From Patescibacteria group bacterium (GTDB lineage Bacteria; Patescibacteriota; Patescibacteriia; JAGPKW01), in NCBI GenBank assembly GCA_021734125.1, contig JAIPJN010000003.1:1-43063 (forward strand): a stretch of DNA of 43,063 nucleotides, in the 5' to 3' direction. Shown here in pieces: positions 40,838 to 43,063 of the stretch. The first letter of the stretch is position 1. Each line of letters starts with the position of its first letter. A program made the translations under genes and the position numbers. The notes beneath the pieces were generated by a model that saw nothing but the letters and a program-made list of their open reading frames with translations, did not search any database and was not told the origin of the DNA.

Positions 40838-42700
40838 TTATTTAGAAGGATAAGTTTTCGCCCCACCTCCTCTACCTTGAGGAGCTGTTGATGTTTCCAT
40901 ATTCATCATATCCATAAAATTTTTAGTAGTATCAGAAGATGTGTTTATAGTCCTAGTTATAATTTCTTCACCAACTTCAATTCCAGATAAAATTTCATAA
41001 TTAAAATCATTATAATCACCTATTTTTACATATTTTTTTTCAGGAGAGTTATTTTTCAAAACTTCAACATAAAAACCATTATCATCCTCTTTTAAAGCAA
41101 AACTGCTTACTAATAACAAATTTTCTTTTTTAGATATTATAATTTTTATATCAGCATTCATACCATCTCTTATTTTGCTATATTTTTCTGAATTTTCTTC
41201 ATTATTTATAGAAACTACAACTTTATAATATGTTAAATCAGAATATCCTTCTTCAGGTAGTCTAGAAACAGATATAACTTCACCAGAAAAAGTTGTATCT
41301 ACAAAAATATCAAATTTTATTTCTACTTCTTGTCCTTTTTTAATTTTTGAAATATATGTTTCATTAACCAAAGCTTCTATTGTTTTTTTATCAGAATTTA
41401 TACTTAAAAGTTGAGTATTGGAGTTTACAGAATCTCCAACATCAACATCTAAAGATGTAATAATTCCAGAATTTGGTGCTTTTATATAATATTTATCTAA
41501 ATTTTTATATAAAGTATTTAAATTATTTTGAGATTGAGTTACACTAATTTCTCTAGATCTTATATCTTTATAATCAGCACCATCTAAAAGATCCTTTAAA
41601 CTTTGTTGTTGAATTTTTATATTTTTTTCAGCGTTTTCTATAGATTCTTTAATATTATTTATTCCTGTTCCAGAATCACTATACATTAAATTATTTACAG
41701 TTGTTACATGAGAGTTTATAGTTGGAGTAATTTGAGAAAGTAAAGTATTATATTCAGTTAATTTATGATAAACAGTCCTTAAATGTTCTTCATTATAATC
41801 AATCCAATAATCATATAAAATATTTTCGGACCTTATTAAATCATATATAGCATCAGAAATCTCTTCTGTTTTTTTAATTAAAGTTTCAATTTCTTCTTTT
41901 TTTGAAGAAGTGTCTATATTATAATAATAATCAATATTTTTAGAATAAATACTTTTTGCTTTTAAATAATATAAAGTAGCAGTTCTTATATATTTTTCTA
42001 AATCATTTTGATCAGTTATATTATAAAAATTAGCATCAGTTGTAAGAATGTTTGTCCAATAATCTGGAATTTCTACATTCCAAATATCAGAATTATCTAA
42101 AGTATAGTTATCATCTTCTTCATCATATGTTATATAAAGATCTGATAAATATAAAATTTTTCTAGAATCAGAAAGTAAATCATTAAAATCTAAATATATA
42201 GAATTAAGGGTTGTTAGAATTGAATTATATTTTCTATCTAATTTTATTTCTAAATTTTCAAGATTTTGTTTAGCCTGAGTTAAAGATTGTTCTGCTCTAA
42301 GAATAGAAAGATCATCAACCGGCTCTTTTATACTTTCTAAATTTAAATTAGCTATTTCAAGAGAATTTTTTGCATTTAAAATATTATCATTATAAGAAGA
42401 TGGATCTAATATTAATAAATCTTGTCCTTTTTCTACATAATCACCTTCTTCTACATTAATAGATAAAATTTCCTCAGAAACTTCAGCTTTTATTATATTA
42501 GAATAATTAGAAACAACTTCCCCTGAAACTTCAACATAATCTTCAAAAGTTTCCTTTTCTAAAATTTCAGTTATATAAGAAATTGTATTTCCTGTATTAT
42601 TTTTATTTTTAAATAAAAAAAATAAAACAATTCCTAAAATAATTAAAATTAAAATTAACCATTTAATTAATTTTTTAATTTTTTTCTTATTTTTTAACAT
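40838..42700 (-). CDS. HlyD/MacA-type efflux adaptor with a very long helical hairpin
   Basis: 620 residues. One N-terminal transmembrane helix (about 14-30) is followed by the first half of a lipoyl/barrel-sandwich domain (VSGEVVSNYSNIIKAEVSEE..EGDYVEKGQDLLIL). A helical region of about 290 residues follows, then the second lipoyl half (YIKAPNSGIITSLDVDVGDSV), a beta-barrel and a membrane-proximal domain. It ends in a glycine-rich tail (RGGGAK). Typical MacA is about 370 residues, and the extra length is nearly all in the hairpin. First gene of the operon. Confidence 0.9.
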   Translation of the reverse strand: MLKNKKKIKKLIKWLILILIILGIVLFFLFKNKNNTGNTISYITEILEKETFEDYVEVSGEVVSNYSNIIKAEVSEEILSINVEEGDYVEKGQDLLILDPSSYNDNILNAKNSLEIANLNLESIKEPVDDLSILRAEQSLTQAKQNLENLEIKLDRKYNSILTTLNSIYLDFNDLLSDSRKILYLSDLYITYDEEDDNYTLDNSDIWNVEIPDYWTNILTTDANFYNITDQNDLEKYIRTATLYYLKAKSIYSKNIDYYYNIDTSSKKEEIETLIKKTEEISDAIYDLIRSENILYDYWIDYNEEHLRTVYHKLTEYNTLLSQITPTINSHVTTVNNLMYSDSGTGINNIKESIENAEKNIKIQQQSLKDLLDGADYKDIRSREISVTQSQNNLNTLYKNLDKYYIKAPNSGIITSLDVDVGDSVNSNTQLLSINSDKKTIEALVNETYISKIKKGQEVEIKFDIFVDTTFSGEVISVSRLPEEGYSDLTYYKVVVSINNEENSEKYSKIRDGMNADIKIIISKKENLLLVSSFALKEDDNGFYVEVLKNNSPEKKYVKIGDYNDFNYEILSGIEVGEEIITRTINTSSDTTKNFMDMMNMETSTAPQGRGGGAKTYPSK

Positions 42701-42791
42701 CTTATTATTTTATATTTTAAGCACTTAAAGTATTACTCATATTATAATAAAAAATATTCAAAGTAAACTAAATTTTTACTAAAATAAAAAA

Positions 42792-42817
42792 AACTCTCTT
42801 AATTTATTAAGAGAGTT
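42792..42817 (-). terminator. Terminator of the edge gene
   Basis: Eleven-base stem AACTCTCTTAA/TTAAGAGAGTT with a four-base loop. On the minus strand it is followed by eight T. Confidence 0.88.
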
Positions 42818-42829
42818 AAAATTTTTAAA

Positions 42830-43063
42830 TTAAATAGGAAGAATTTTAACTACTTTTATATCTTCATATAAAAGTAATTTATCTTTTAATTTTAAAATTA
42901 ATCCCAAAAAATCTTTTGTATAATTACCATTTCTAAAAAAAACAATAATTATAGAAGCATGATAACCTTCTTTTTTACAATAAATGTTTATATCTTTATT
43001 GTGTTTAGAAAGTTCACATACAACATCATGAATAGCATTAAAATAATCACCCGCACCTTCAAA
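42830..43063 (-). CDS. Unknown protein, C-terminal fragment
   Basis: The frame enters from the right edge and ends at TAA, giving 77 residues. The visible part has mixed strands and helices: FEGAGDYFNAIHDVVCEL, then INIYCKKEGYHASIIIVFF, then a lysine-rich helix and VVKILPI. It is not recognised. A strong terminator follows the stop, which supports a real gene. Confidence 0.6.
   Translation of the reverse strand, partial: FEGAGDYFNAIHDVVCELSKHNKDINIYCKKEGYHASIIIVFFRNGNYTKDFLGLILKLKDKLLLYEDIKVVKILPI

Noticed and set aside
1-43063. A recoded genome with TGA as glycine (as in Absconditabacteria or Gracilibacteria)
   Set aside because: All core proteins read full length with no in-frame TGA, GGN codons are used freely, and the GT4 gene ends in TGA overlapping the next ATG.

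Overview
The window is very AT-rich and densely packed. Translation table 11 fits: no in-frame TGA interrupts any core gene, almost all stops are TAA, and one gene ends in TGA. Single-copy bacterial housekeeping genes sit beside several protein types familiar from the Candidate Phyla Radiation (Patescibacteria). These include a small T4SS-type pilin, a DUF3048 protein, an orphan oligopeptide-binding protein, a very long HlyD-type adaptor in a MacAB-like set, and scattered surface-polysaccharide genes. A patescibacterial origin is therefore likely, but I cannot place it below that level.

Layout. 1-2630: pilin fragment, palindromes, tRNA-Lys, secG and an oligopeptide-binding protein. 2730-8000: RNase J and uvrB, converging on murC. 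8150-12700: pentapeptide protein, gltX, an unknown secreted protein and rmlD. 12727-15285: one minus-strand operon (zinc-ribbon protein, L25, DUF3048, L31). 15330-20875: smpB divergent from tmRNA, then infC-rpmI-rplT, a conserved unknown, ybaB-recR, rplU, a flippase and tRNA-Arg(GCG). 20893-21570: a compositionally odd single-gene unit with a structured leader and trailer. 22026-27854: DEDDh exonuclease, an unknown, hisS and a helicase-nuclease. 27855-30800: an accessory stretch of short unknown genes, each with its own ribosome-binding site, plus tRNA-Gln and a structured RNA region. 30804-38783: lysS, a polysaccharide operon and secA. 38902-42700: a three-gene MacAB-like efflux operon. The right edge cuts an unknown gene.

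Two features run through the whole window. First, intergenic gaps are seeded with perfect or near-perfect palindromes whose outer ends share GTAGG/CCTAC or GTAGTGG/CCACTAC while their cores differ. Some are joined half-to-half into chimeras. Second, genes appear to start in two ways. Several core genes have a -10 box placed so that the transcript would begin at or next to the ATG, with no Shine-Dalgarno site. The accessory unknowns carry GGAGG about 5-8 nt before ATG, often behind a TTGACA-17-TATAAT-type promoter. Three such accessory genes (57, 42 and 51 codons) are missing from the supplied ORF track.

The best candidates for something undescribed are the 20893-21570 transcript, the structured RNA directly after tRNA-Gln, and the mosaic palindrome system.
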